The notes below the pieces were generated by a model. That model made no database searches. It saw only the letters and a list, made by a program, of their open reading frames with translations, and was not told the origin of the DNA. From Saccharum officinarum (lineage: Eukaryota; Streptophyta; Magnoliopsida; Poales; Poaceae), in the NCBI GenBank assembly GCA_020631735.1, contig CM036170.1:66665737-66729736 (forward strand): 64,000 nt of DNA, in the 5' to 3' direction. A program made the translations under genes and the position numbers. Positions 24,406 to 35,641 of this stretch are shown here, one piece after another; the stretch's first letter is position 1; every line of letters starts with the position of its first letter.

Positions 24406-27400
24406 TGTAACACCCTAGGTGTTTTCCTTGCATTTGTGCATCTTTTGAGCATGATCATAGCATGGCATTAACATGAGCATCATCATTTCATGTGCATCTT
24501 GCTTGAAACATGACTTTACAACACATGCAACAATCAAGTTGAACAACTGCAACATAAGTAGGCTATGTGTGCTAGTGATATGACAATATGTGTGAGCCAT
24601 GTTAGTTCATGTACTAGGCTTGTTATGTTTGAAACATGTGAAACATGCTCATGAAACATGTGCAACACCTAAAGTTAGCTTAGGTAACATGTAGTTGCAA
24701 AGCATGTTGTATTAGTGCAAATAATGGTGTTTCAATGTACTTTTGCTTGATTTTTACTTACATGTGATGCTACATGGTAAATTGTGCCTTGCTAGTGTTT
24801 CTAAAATGTTAGTTAAGCATTTTGAGCTAGGTTTTATGTTTATGCCATGTCCTAATTCCATCTCGACTCATGTGTTGACCATGGTTGACCCTAGAACCTT
24901 CCTGGTTTGACCTAACCAAAAGTATAGCTCAGATTGCTTGCATGGCCATGCCACCTTAACAAAGTTTGTGCCACATTTCATGAGGAACAAAAGTTTTTCA
25001 GTGGTAAACTCATGAAAATGCTTGGAACACACCCTAACTTTAGCTGAAACCGATTACTAAGTACCCTCCTTTAGGACCCTATAACTTGCTAATCGTGTTG
25101 AACTAGCTCTTGTGCTAGTAGACTTTCTCCTAGATCTTACTTAGCTCTAACTAAAAGTCTCTAGCACCTCCATCTAACTCGGGATAGTTTGTGAGTTGGA
25201 GATCAATGAAAGTGCACTGTCAGACATCTCCTAACCGAACAGTTTCTAGGTACCCCGTTTTAGACGCTTGTATCTCACAAACTGTGGAGAATCAGCCTAG
25301 GTGCTAGTTGATTTGTAGAAAGAACTTTTGTAGCTCTATCTATAAGTCCACTACGGTTTCTTCTAACTCTAGACGGTTTGGGAGATAATGACCTGGCTTA
25401 TCTCGCTGCAAGTCGCTGTTGAATGTTTTGATGGCTTCGTTTCAGTTCAGAGTTCAGATGTTGAACTCACGTCATGGCCGACCATCCTCAGGAGCACGAC
25501 GCCACGTGGCCTCCACGTGTCGGTGTCGCACCATGCTCATGCTTGCGAAGGCACCACGCACCGCAGTCACCCTCGCTCGCTAGCTCATTCTTCCGGTCTT
25601 TCCCCTCGCCTCAGCGCCTCGCCACACCAGTGCGCAGTCGTGCCCACAAGCTGCACCGCCTTGCTTCACCGCTCCTCGTTCTATGCACCCAATAGCTCAC
25701 CTACACCTCATCCACCTTTCTACCCTAATCGCTAAGCCAACGACGCTTGGTGGTCACCGCGTCGCCATTCCGCCGTCGTCCCCGTCACCGGCAAACCGAG
25801 CTCACGTGGTCAGGCTTCACTGGAGCTCCGGTCGAGCAAGGGTCGGTCTCATTAGACTCCCTGTAGGGTAGTGAGCACGTAGCTGTGCTTGGTAGGGCTT
25901 GCGGTGCTCATTTTCATCATCGTCGACGTGAGCCGCCCGCCGCAGTCCGTCATTGTCGCCGACGTGCTCGATTCAATGTAGTAGGGTTGGGGAAAACGGG
26001 TGGTCTAGATGCGGGGTGACGTGGAGAGTACGTAGGAGCGCTCGGCTTCACTAGAGGGGTCACCGGCGGCGAGCAATCGCCGGCGGAAGCTGCTCCCCTG
26101 CCCCGCTCTCTCTGGCTCGGGGGCCCGCTGGTCAGCGCGGGATCCCCCTCCCCTGTTCGGTTTGCTAGGCCTCGGGTGGGCCAGCTGGCCTGGTTAGCCC
26201 CATGGCCTTCGCGGGCCGAGTGGCTTCGGCCTGTTTAGGTTTCAAATTTTATCTTTTCTGATATGTGATAAATATTTGTTGAACTTTGTAAATTCATAGA
26301 AATGTGTAGAAAAATCATAAAAAGGTAAATGAGGACTTTCTAGAATCCTTGAGATGTGTACTTTGCATTAGTGTAATAAAACATGGTAGGTTAGTTAATG
26401 TTTTATGAAGTTTGATATGGCTTTTGCTAAGTGCTTTAATTATTATTGTGATTTTGGTAATTTTATATCTCTCTGTATACTGCTTCTTTTGCTATGAAAA
26501 TTGTGTGAGATGCTAAGCATGCTATGATGTTACTTCAGTTAAATTTTCATGAATTTTGGAGGTCCCATGCTTCATTTATAAATTCACTTTTTGTATATGC
26601 TTTATATCGCTTATAAATTTGTTTATTATGATATCTCTAATTATACTTGTTAAATTGAGATGAAATTTTTATGGTAGCCTCCTGGTAGCATGTATGTACT
26701 ACTGTAATTTTATTAGAATTTTCTAGGCACCTTTTATATTTATTGTCATTTATGCCTATGCAATTAAATAAATAGAAAAGTCCAATTAAATAAATGTTTA
26801 CATAAGTAACATGACTTGATCTGGTACTCTTTAGACATGTCCTAAATGATGGTCAAGTTGGTTTGGCTATTTGCAATGTTTTTAGATTGTGTTATTATAT
26901 AATTTTATAATTCATTGATTTCTTGACAGTTTTGATAGGATTACATTTTGAGTAAGGCTAAGATGGTTTTCATGCTCTATGTTGTATACGAAAGTTGTAG
27001 TAAACTTTATGATCTAGTAGCTGTTCAAATTTAATGGCATTTGGCTCCATGGTTTAGGATTTATGCATGTCTTAAGAAGTGTCCAGTTGCAGTTTGCTCT
27101 CTGTGTGCCCAGATCAGATTCTGGGAATGTTTGAATTCGACCTGGTAAACTTGTGAATCATGTTTTGGTATCTGAAGATGAAATGTAGGCAATTTCATAA
27201 GCTTTCCAGAATATCCTCATGCATATCCATTGGAGTTATAGAACTTCAGTTATGAACTTTATAAGTTGCTGCTGTCAACATGTCAATGCGCTAAATTTCT
27301 GGAACTTGTTATTTGTGTGCTAAGTATGAACTTTGTGGTACTTAGTGGTTACTTATGGATGTTTAAACATGTTAATACCAGAGAGGAGATTTGTACCTAA

Positions 27401-29199
27401 GCTTAAAGTGATTTGAATAGAGCACCATGTAACTTGACTTTTATTGCTTAGATTGTTGCATTGTTCATCACATTTATCATGTATACGTGCTCATAAGCTC
27501 ATCATGTCACATCTGTGCATACATGAGATTCATTGGTGCATATACATGCAATAGGTGTACCGAGGGACGTGACAAACGTGAAGCTACGCAAGACGTACCC
27601 GGTGGAGTTGGAAGTAGTTCGGGAGCAGGAGACCCAGTCCGACAAAACCGTAGGAAACGCGGGAGCCGTTCGTGAAGCCGAGCCCAAAGTCTTCCTTTGT
27701 CGGTTAAGGCAAGCCCCGGAGCATTATAAGCCTCCTACTTTCAAAGCAATTAATTATATATGTTATTTCTATTGTTGCATTAAGTGGTAGGAGTTGATTG
27801 GAACCCTTGCTGCATTCTATCATTCCTTGTCCAGATATATGAATCCATGAATCCTATGTAGACAGGATCGTCTATATGCTTAGCCCTGCTTAATTAGAAT
27901 GGTAATGTCAGGTGATCTCCTATCACCTGTAAAGTAGGAAGTATTTGGTCACAGTTGGCTATATTTGCTATCATGGAAAAGAACTAAGTGTTAATAATGA
28001 ATTTAGACCGGGCGGGAGGTCGATACTGAAGTAACAAGAAATCGAGGTCTTGGGTGTGGAACTATCCCCGTCTGTGTCGATTAAGGACCAATCCGCTGTA
28101 CTTCCTTTGTCATTTTAAACGCAGCCTAACACTTAGCTGGCCGGCCTGAGGTTGCCGACCGCGAAGCCGAGTAGCTTAACTCAAGCTGCGAAGCCGAAAA
28201 GTGTAAGTCACCTCGGAGGGGAGCCACGTGAGACTAAGGGCAGGTGAGTTAAAAGTCCTGAGCTTCCTGACCACTGAAATCCCTGAGAGCGCGACGCTGT
28301 TCGGGCCCATCCTGAGTTGTACTAAAGGTGACTGTTGATGACTCTTGTAAAATATGCCCGGTTGGTGTTAGGAGTACCCCCTCAGCTGAGTTGGAATCGA
28401 TTCGAATCGCTGTCTCTCCCGGATAGTGAGAAACTTGACAGAGCAGAGGCAACGTAGATTTCACTGAATCTACTAATGGTTCTGAAGATGATGATGATAT
28501 AATTATGGCCTTATAAACCTGATATGATTACTATTGTTTGCTTAGCTGAATCAAGTAATTGCTATAGTACAGGTACTAATCTAGAGGACAGGTTAATAAT
28601 GATTAACTTGATGCTTAAAGCAATAATGATTACTTATCTGTACTTAAGCTTTTATGCAAATGTGTCAAGCTAGCCCACTTATACAAAGCCTTGCATACTC
28701 CTTGGTATCATCTTATTTCTGGTTTTTGACGGGTAAGTCTAGCTGAGTACATTCTTGTACTCAGGGTTTATTCCCACCTTGTTGCAGGTAGCAGATTCTT
28801 ACTGGTTACCTGAAGAACTATCTTCGCTGTTGGGTGTGAAGACTAGACCATTGGGCATGGTCTCTGTAGTATTCTCTTCTAATATGCTTTTGCAGGATGT
28901 GACTACGCACTAGCAGTACTTGAACTAAATGTGGTTTCAAAACTATGTTGCTTCCGCTATTCCTAATTTGGTTTATAATAACTTATTCGTACTCCGAGGT
29001 ATGAGAACTACTTATGAACTGTTGTAATAAGTGGTGTGTTATGTTGAATCACTACGATCTTAGTTTGTTCTCGGTTTGGTTTGAAATCCCTCGTGATTTC
29101 GTGGACTACCGGAGTTATATGGGCTCAAGTTTGAGAATTTGATCGCTTCGGCGATTGTTTTTGGACTTGTGCTCTTATAATTTGGATGGTTCCGTGATA
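24406..29199 (+). mobile_element. Insertion E: very long (4.8 kb) solo LTR, probably Tekay/Del-like gypsy
   Basis: It is flanked by a perfect 5-bp duplication gtggc (24401-24405, 29200-29204) and interrupts the A LTR exactly. It begins TGTAACACCC, as do LTRs of many plant chromovirus (Tekay/Del) elements, whose LTRs can exceed 4 kb; lineage is inferred from these features only. The final dinucleotide is TA rather than CA. There is no gag-pol. A GC-rich island at about 25470-26230 contrasts with the very AT-rich 26240-27480. Open stretches around 27487-27790 and in the GC island look like chance frames. Confidence 0.7.
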
Positions 29200-29782
29200 G
29201 TGGCCGCCCTCAGGTCATCGATCGCATTGTTGTCTTGAGGAGCGGGGGGCACAGTCCCTATCGTAAGGATCGTGGTTCCCGCCAGCCCGGATGGCCTCTA
29301 AGTCAAGGCCCTCGTCGTGGATCCCATCCCGTGGTAGGTAGGATCGTACTCTCATCTCATCGGGCGGTATCTGGCTGGTGGTCATCGTACCTGTCGTCAC
29401 CGCTTTGGACGGTATTGTCTTGTCTGTGTGGTGTGGCACAGGGATGGCATCTGATCAGACCGAGATGACAGCTGTCCCCTCAGTCCTTGCGGGGTCAGTG
29501 CGACGTGCGCGTTCTTACCAGAGCAGGCACGCTTGGCGGCGCTCGACCTCTCCTCGTTCCTTCTGGGGGTCAGGACGGAGGAGAGGTTGTGCGCCCTTCG
29601 AGCGCCGCGCGGCTAAGGCACGAAGGAGGGGTTGTGGCTGACCCTGGCCTTAGCGCCCGGCCTGGTTCGCTTGTCTTAGCTGGGCCTCGGTCGTCTGGGC
29701 TTTCGCTAGCTGATGTGTTGTGGGCCGCTTGACCTGTTAACTAATCGGTGCCTTGAGACACCCCGAGTTTATGACCCCGACA
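29200..29782 (-). repeat. Element A right LTR, piece 3
   Basis: This matches about 1849-2434 of the left LTR and ends CCCCGACA, directly abutting the second half of the split Stowaway MITE. Confidence 0.85.
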
Positions 29783-29835
29783 CTATGTATTTACAAAAAC
29801 TAAAATACTACTTACAGTTTGGAACGGAATGAGTA
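29783..29835 (+). mobile_element. Stowaway-like MITE, right half
   Basis: It resumes with CTATGTATTTACAAAAACT and ends GGAACGGAATGAGTA, complementary in style to the MITE start at 1114. Its first five bases are the right copy of the element A target duplication. Confidence 0.8.
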
Positions 29836-30769
29836 GTTGCCAATTGAGGATGTCAAGGGTGTGGATCCTCTAGTATCTCCACACCATGGTCCTCCTCATT
29901 TTGTAAGTTAAATGCTAAGATAATAGATTGCCCACCTTTTTTCATTAATTCAACTTAGTAACTGCTAGTATACAATATTATAAGAAATATTGTATTTTTA
30001 TTCCAAATAGTTTTTCCACGATAAAAATTGATAAGATGTTCTTTGGCTGATGTGGCAGCTACTACATATGCATATACTACTTCTATGTACGTCTCACGTA
30101 TTTGTTTCACTTCATTGAAATCTCATGTTTTTGGGACAACTTTGGATTATGTTAAAATCCATTTGCTTTTGCTCAAAATAACAATCACCGTCATCATTGT
30201 TGTTGTTATTGTTTTGTCTCGCAAGACAGTTTTCGTTAATACGGAGTATATGGGTGCCCAACACATAGACCACATGTATTCCCAGATAACAGATAGACCA
30301 CATGTATTCCCGGATTCGCCTATTCTACCGGCCGAATCTAGAATTCTGAAACCTCTATTATTCAGTGTGCAGATTTTCAATTGTCCATAATAAGCACATC
30401 CTGTACGTGAACCATTGGATCTGATGCCTTGATGCGACGGAGGAACGACGAATTAAACGACCATTTGCAAGTACAACGACCGTATGTACAATAAAGAGAA
30501 GTTCGTTACTTGGACGGCCCCTAGCTTGCCGCTTGCGTGCGGCATCATCATGAGAAGGCAATGGTGGCGAAATCTGTCGGTAGATGGCCCGAAATCCGCA
30601 CGACACGAGCATAAATTGTCTGCGTAATGCGATGTCCACGTCGTACTCGTACTCAAGGGGACGGATCCGTTGACAGGCCCGCGAGCCTAGCTAGCTTACG
30701 TGAAAACCGCAACGAGCGTGCGATCGAGTCGGCCGCGCGCCGAGTGCGGAGTGCCTGTCGACCGCCCGG
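29836..30769. other. Intergenic DNA
   Basis: No gene is recognised. A short direct duplication of ATAGACCACATGTATTCCC occurs at 30265-30283 and 30293-30311. GC content rises from about 30660 onward. Confidence 0.4.
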
Positions 30770-30965
30770 CAAGGTCTTGTGATTCGTTTTGGAAAAAAAA
30801 AATTCGGTCCCAACCGAATTAGGCGAATTTCGGGAAAATTCGGATGAATTTCGGACTCAATTCGGTGAATTTTCGAAATGTAAAGCGTAAAATTCGTTTC
30901 GGACCTCACCAAATGGACGAATTTCGCCAAAATTCGGACTAATTCGGTCGAATCCCAGAACCTTG
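30770..30965. mobile_element. hAT-type MITE rich in AATTCGG words
   Basis: This 196-bp element has terminal inverted repeats CAAGGTCTTGTGATTCG and CGAATCCCAGAACCTTG and is flanked by a perfect 8-bp duplication ccgcccgg (30762-30769 and 30966-30973), the signature of hAT transposons. Its interior consists almost entirely of AATTCGG/CCGAATT and GAATTTC words in both orientations, set in otherwise very GC-rich DNA. Confidence 0.75.
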
Positions 30966-32432
30966 CCGCCCGGCGCGGGCGGGCGTTCACGGCCGGTACG
31001 CCGTGCGCGCACGAACCAACCAACGCTGGAGACACGCTCCCTTCGCCGCCCCTATCAGCCGATGGACCTGACCTCCCGCCGGCCCCCCGCGACGGCGACA
31101 CTGCTGGCGGACGGCCCGGGCAGCCCGGCACAAGGCCATGCGCCCCCGACGACGACGCGTCGGCCTGGGTCGCCGTCGCGGGCATTGTCCTAGCGTCAAG
31201 GCCACTAGCGCTCCCACGCCGGCTGATGATGTTCAGTGACGGGATTGCTGGCTAGCGACGGGACACGACACGAAGCCCAGCGGTCGCGGTCGGCAGTGGC
31301 GACGAAACGCGCGATGCGGTGCGAGAGCGAGCCGAGCCAAAAACCCTCCGCGCACCGCGCGCGTCGTCTTGCATGCACGTACTCCTACGCTGGATGGACG
31401 TGTCGCCGGGCGCCGGAGGCCAGAAGTCGCAGGCGCGGCCGCGCGCGAAAGGGACCGCACGCCCGTACACACGCGGCCCGACATTCTTCTTGTAGCCCTC
31501 TGTAGACCGTGGACCGCGGGGCGGCATAGGCCGGCCGGGACGGGATGCGACCGGGCGCGTCGCGGAGTTATTCCAGTGACGGGGCCTGGGGGAGCCGTGT
31601 GGAGCCCGTGACGGGAGCGGGACGGCGGCGGGCCTCACTCAGCCGCGGGAGCTTAGCTTCGCGCGCGACGGGTCCGGTCGGCGCCCGGCATGTCGATCGT
31701 GTGCGACAGCGCCCGGCCGCCGACGGGCAGCCGTGCGCGCGTGCTTTGCGCGGCCTTCGCGGGGGCTGTGTCCTGCCGGCATTATTGCTGTTGGGGGTGC
31801 GTGGCGCGTACCGCGAGTCCGCGACGTAGTGATACCTATGGGTTCTATATGCGCCCTCGCTCGATCGTGACGCTGATGGCGCTCGAGCTGAACGCGATTT
31901 GGTGTTCTGATTGCTTGCTTATCGAAAGGAGCCATGCATTGAGTTTCAAAAAAGAAAGGAGCCATGCATTGTCACGATGGATTGTGTTGGCGTGATCACA
32001 CGGTTGGGCTTATTAGCTTGTGATCCGTTCGGGGCCGAATAGGCCAATACTGGCCACTTGATCCACCTATATCATCAGTGTAGTAGGTCCGTACTGTCGA
32101 CTCGCGAGTCACGACAAGAGTGCATAAGATCTTGCAAGATTCTATGCGATAAAAAGCAAAGTGCCATCCGCTGGAAAAAGACGTTTTTCGCTTGTCACGG
32201 TATCGATCCTGATCGGACCATGACCTATGAGGAAACAGTAGGGGGCGGCCCTGGTTTAGGCAAGGGATATAGATTCGGCATCCAGACGTGTTTGATCGAC
32301 GTGCTGTTTCAAAACCATGCATAGTACCAAGAGATTACACGTGTTGGTCATAAAACATAAATAACATGATTTGTTCTATGTTCGAGAAGCAAATGTCCCA
32401 AATTTATTTCAGAGGTGCAAATACTCAAGTAC
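30966..32432. other. GC-rich intergenic segment
   Basis: Positions 30966-31850 are strongly GC-rich with long open frames on both strands, none with a recognisable domain, so they are best read as compositional. A 17-bp direct repeat AAAGGAGCCATGCATTG occurs at about 31925-31941 and 31956-31972. The region could be a decayed gene or promoter, but nothing visible proves it. Confidence 0.35.
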
Positions 32433-32751
32433 GGCCCGTTTGGTATGGCCCCACTTCACTAATGAAGTATTTTTTTTTGCTTCAGCTCTATCCATCGGTG
32501 GAGCTGAAGCCGTTTTGGTAAACCGTTTGGCAAAACAACTTCACATATATAATTCCTTAAAATATGCTCTCGTAGAACCCTCTGCAGGGCCCACTAGGAC
32601 GAGGTGAAGCCACTATTTTTGGCTCAATCCCGCCTCAAACCTTTGTGAGAGCACAATTTTAGGGGTAAAGCCGTTTTGTTTTACTCCGTTTGGCACAAAA
32701 CGGCTCCAAATGGCTCTCGAAGCCGGTGGACAAATTGTGCCAAATGGGGTC
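32433..32751. mobile_element. MITE-like inverted-repeat element
   Basis: It starts GGCCCGTTTGGTATGGCCCC and ends GTGCCAAATGGGGTC, an imperfect terminal inverted repeat of PIF/Harbinger style. The target duplication is not clean. Confidence 0.5.
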
Positions 32752-32918
32752 TAATACTTGCACCATGAGATACCCTTTAGTGTCATCGACCCAAGTACCC
32801 ATTAGCCATTACCCAATGGCAATATAAAAAACACCATCTACAATAGATTGAGAATTCCATATATCTTGGGTTACATGTTTGGTATATAAGCTCTTGCAAG
32901 CATGTACTCTGAGCCACC

Positions 32919-33067
32919 TACTCCCCCGTTCTAAATTATAAGTTGCTTTTATTTTTTTAGTTTATTCATTTTGTTATGTAGCTAGACATATTATTATATC
33001 TAGATGCATAGCAAAATAGATGTATCAAAAAAGTCAAAGTGACTTATAATTTGAAACAGAGGGAGTA
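32919..33067. mobile_element. Stowaway-like MITE, intact
   Basis: It lies between TA dinucleotides (32919-32920 and 33066-33067). CTCCCCCGTTCTAAATTATA at the left is complementary to the right end TATAATTTGAAACAGAGGGAG. This is the same family as the MITE split by element A. Confidence 0.8.
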
Positions 33068-33610
33068 TATCGCTCCAACGGAGGGTGGATTCCCCTTTTG
33101 TGACCATGACCTAAGTTTGTTAGTAATAGTTTTTGGTCCGTTAGACATAATTAAGCCATTATTAGCTTGCAGTGCATGTTTGATTTAGGCACTTTTTAGT
33201 AGAGCTCCAGCTTCGATTCCTCCGTGTATTGTAGCAAGAAATTGTTTTTATCTCTTTTCTAGAAATGAACCGGGAGCCGGTGTAACTAATATTTTTAACT
33301 TCACTAACTTTGGCTCCTTCATGTCGGAAATGATCGGAGCTATGCCAAATGAGGCTCTATTCACGTGCAAAGTTACCTATCACTCTAAGCGCTTACAAAC
33401 ATTATATTTTTGAATATCCGTGGCTCAGATGCCTACCTAGCGCACTAGAATATCGCTCAGGAGGGCATTAACCAACGTGCTTTTCTTTTAGATGTTCACG
33501 TACACCCCGTCTAAAAAAGCCATTCTGGCTATAAATCTGGACAGGATGACATTTGTTTTTAGATGGGGGTGCACGGCCGAAGTGACTGTACATGTTTTTT
33601 TTTTATTTTA
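33068..33610. other. Intergenic DNA
   Basis: No gene is recognised. A MITE-like piece with GAGCTCCAGC and GCTATGCCAAATGAGG words lies at about 33170-33360. Confidence 0.35.
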
Positions 33611-33965
33611 GGCCTTGTCTAATTCCTTTCTCTAAAATTTAGTCCCTATTTCATCGGATATTTGGACATATGCATGGAGTATGAAATATAGACTAAAAAA
33701 TAACTAATTGCACAGATTGTGTCTAATTTGCTAGACGAATCTTTTAAGCATAATTAGTCATGGTTTGACAATGTGGTGCTACAGTAAAGCTACACTAAAC
33801 ATGCGCTAGTGACGGATTAATTATGATTAATATATTCATCTCGTGGAGTACCGAGGGCTTCTGTAATTTGTTCTATTATTACTATCCGAACACTCTCATG
33901 TGACACCCCGACGTAACAGCCGATGTGACACCCCAAAACTTTACACCCTGGATTTAAACAAGGCC
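33611..33965. mobile_element. Tourist-like MITE (PIF/Harbinger)
   Basis: This 355-bp element has termini GGCCTTGTCTAATTCC and GGATTTAAACAAGGCC and a perfect TTA target duplication (33608-33610, 33966-33968). The interior shows the CTAATTAGTCATGGTTTGAC-type words of a very common grass family. Confidence 0.85.
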
Positions 33966-34061
33966 TTAATTCAGCAACCACGAGGAGCTTCTCGCTACTG
34001 CAAAAGAACAAAAGCAAGCTGATTTCGGAGTCCGAAAAGGTGGCTCTTGCCGTTTTGTTTA

Positions 34062-35632
34062 GGCAAAATTAGCCATGGGACACTGAAAGTGACTCATCTT
34101 TGCTAGCGGACATGCAAAATGGAGCAGTTTGCTGATGGACACTCTTGTTGTTGTCAAATTTGCTCCTGGACACCGTGGCCAATAAAATATTAATTTCTTG
34201 CTTCTAAGGAGAGAGAGAGAATAGCATGAAAATGTCTTTTTTTCCCTTACTCCTTCTTTCTCCCTCCCTTCGTTGGTCCCCATCTGCCGTGGCGCCTCCG
34301 CTCCCAGCGCCCAGCCGTGGGGTACCTCCTGGGCCCGGCCACCAGGCCCCTCTTAGCCTCTCCCCAACCTTGACGGCTTCCCATCGGTCGTGTGTGGGTG
34401 CGCGTGTCCTGCCGTGCTGGCCTCGGCCATCTGCGCCGTGTGCCTGGGCTTGTTCCCAATCTATGCCCAAACAGAGCACCGCAGGGGAGGGGTGCGCCGG
34501 TGGAGGAGGCGGGCCGCGAGCAGGCTCCGGCAGTGCGTGGGGCTGCAGGTCGCGGCGCGTGCCCATGGCCGGGAGGCTGCTTCTAGTGTGCTCGTGCTCC
34601 TTATTCCCGGTCGTCGGCAGTGATGAGGTCGAGCGGCGGTGGGGGGCTCGGACACAAACCATCTGTGCGTGAGCAAGTGCGGGACATGGCTGAAGATCTA
34701 CATGGCATCGCCGCTGACGATCCTGCCGATGACCGCAGCCCCACCGCCGTACCTTGAGCTGGTGCTGCCACCGCCACTATCTGGGGACGTGTACGACCTA
34801 ATGCCTCCGATCACGCCACTATCTAGCCCGCAGGAGTCCCCGTGCTCGACCCCGCCTTTTGTCGTCCATTGCTCGCGGTCCCCATGCTGGTCCGGCCTTT
34901 GCTCGTAGTCAGCGCAAGCCGGCAGCCCCGCAGGGCTCTGAGCCCACGGCAGCGACGGCCTCCACGACAGTGTGCGGGTGCGCGTGTCCCGCCGTGTCGG
35001 CCCCAGACGTCTGCGCCGTGTGCCTGGGCGCGTTCGTGGTGTGGCACCACGTCCGGCCCTCGGCAACTACGCGTAGTCCCTCCTCCTCCTCCTTCCCGAC
35101 CCCAGCACCGACGACGGTGAGGGCTTGGCCCCTCCCTAGGCGTGCGGTGGTCCTCGGCGTGCTCGTGGCGGGACCTCGGCAGGCCCCCTTGGCGGGCACC
35201 CGAGGGGCGCACAATGGCGCGCGGGAGGCCCTGGCCCCGACCTGCACGCAAGCGATGGGCGAGAGTCCCCGGCGGGCCTTGAGGAGGTCGGCCTTGATGG
35301 CAGCCGGCATAGGCGCCAGGGGCGCCACGGCTGCCTGCAGGGACGATGGCTACAGTGCCCCGACGGGAACCCCATGGCCAGCTAGGCGACGTGCGTGCGT
35401 GCAGCTGCCCCTGCCTAGCTGCGGATGTGGAGATGGGGAAGAAGAAGGAGCCAGGGGCAAAAAGGACATTTTCCCGCTGTTCTCTCCCCTCATAAATAAG
35501 AAATTAATATTTTATTGGCCGCGGTGTCCATGAGCAAATTTGATAACAACGAGAGTGTCCATCAACAAACTGCTCCATTTTATGTCTGCTGGTAAAGAGG
35601 GATCACTTTCCGTGCCTATAGCCGAGTTTGCC
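34062..35632. mobile_element. Pack-MULE-like Mutator element
   Basis: A perfect 9-bp duplication ttttgttta (34053-34061 and 35633-35641) flanks the element. Terminal inverted repeats of about 190 bp (34062-34253 and 35440-35632) start GGCAAA and share long stretches such as AATGGAGCAGTTTG and CCAATAAAATATTAATTTCTT. No transposase is present. The 1.2-kb interior is sharply GC-rich and open in several frames, as in Pack-MULEs that have captured gene fragments. Two interior blocks (about 34384-34450 and 34968-35034) are copies of one another and encode a CAVCLG motif. Confidence 0.8.
34384..35034 (+). pseudogene. Duplicated RING-start-like fragment inside the Pack-MULE
   Basis: Both blocks read CGCACPAV, then A(I/V)CAVCLG in the plus frame: once at about 34391-34455 and again at about 34973-35040 (PDVCAVCLGAF). 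The CAVCLG(E)F string is how RING-H2 domains of plant ATL-type ubiquitin ligases begin. The remaining zinc ligands (H, H, C, C) do not follow in either copy, so at most a first exon part was captured. The opposite strand is equally open, and chance similarity in GC-rich DNA cannot be excluded. Confidence 0.3.
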
Positions 35633-35641
35633 TTTTGTTTA

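Larger units (their letters stand above)
1219..29782 (-). mobile_element. Element A: non-autonomous Tat-type LTR retrotransposon, host of the nest
   Basis: Two LTRs bound the element: 1219-2434 and 22132-29782, the latter broken by insertions D and E. Subtracting those insertions and their target duplications leaves 1215 bp, against 1216 bp for the other LTR. Flanking 5-mers ctata (1214-1218) and ctatg (29783-29787) are a near-perfect target duplication. The minus orientation is inferred from a primer-binding-like TTGGCACGCCAGGTAGGGG (complement of about 22112-22130) after the right LTR and a purine-rich CTCAGGGGCTAC before the left LTR, both typical of Tat-lineage Ty3/gypsy elements in grasses. 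Removing all nested insertions leaves about 7.95 kb. I recognise no gag or pol domain in its 5.5-kb interior, so it resembles the large non-coding (Dasheng-like) class that depends on an autonomous partner. Confidence 0.8.

Noticed and set aside
27487..27790. Open frames in the AT-rich part of insertion E
   Set aside because: They lie within a solo LTR and show no retroelement or host domain.
30691..31965. Several overlapping open frames of 80-160 codons on both strands
   Set aside because: GC-rich composition alone removes stops. No domain, splice pattern or start context supports a gene.
34859..35533. 224-codon open frame as a functional RING protein gene
   Set aside because: It lies inside a Mutator element, runs into the terminal inverted repeat, lacks the second half of the RING ligands, and the opposite strand is also open.
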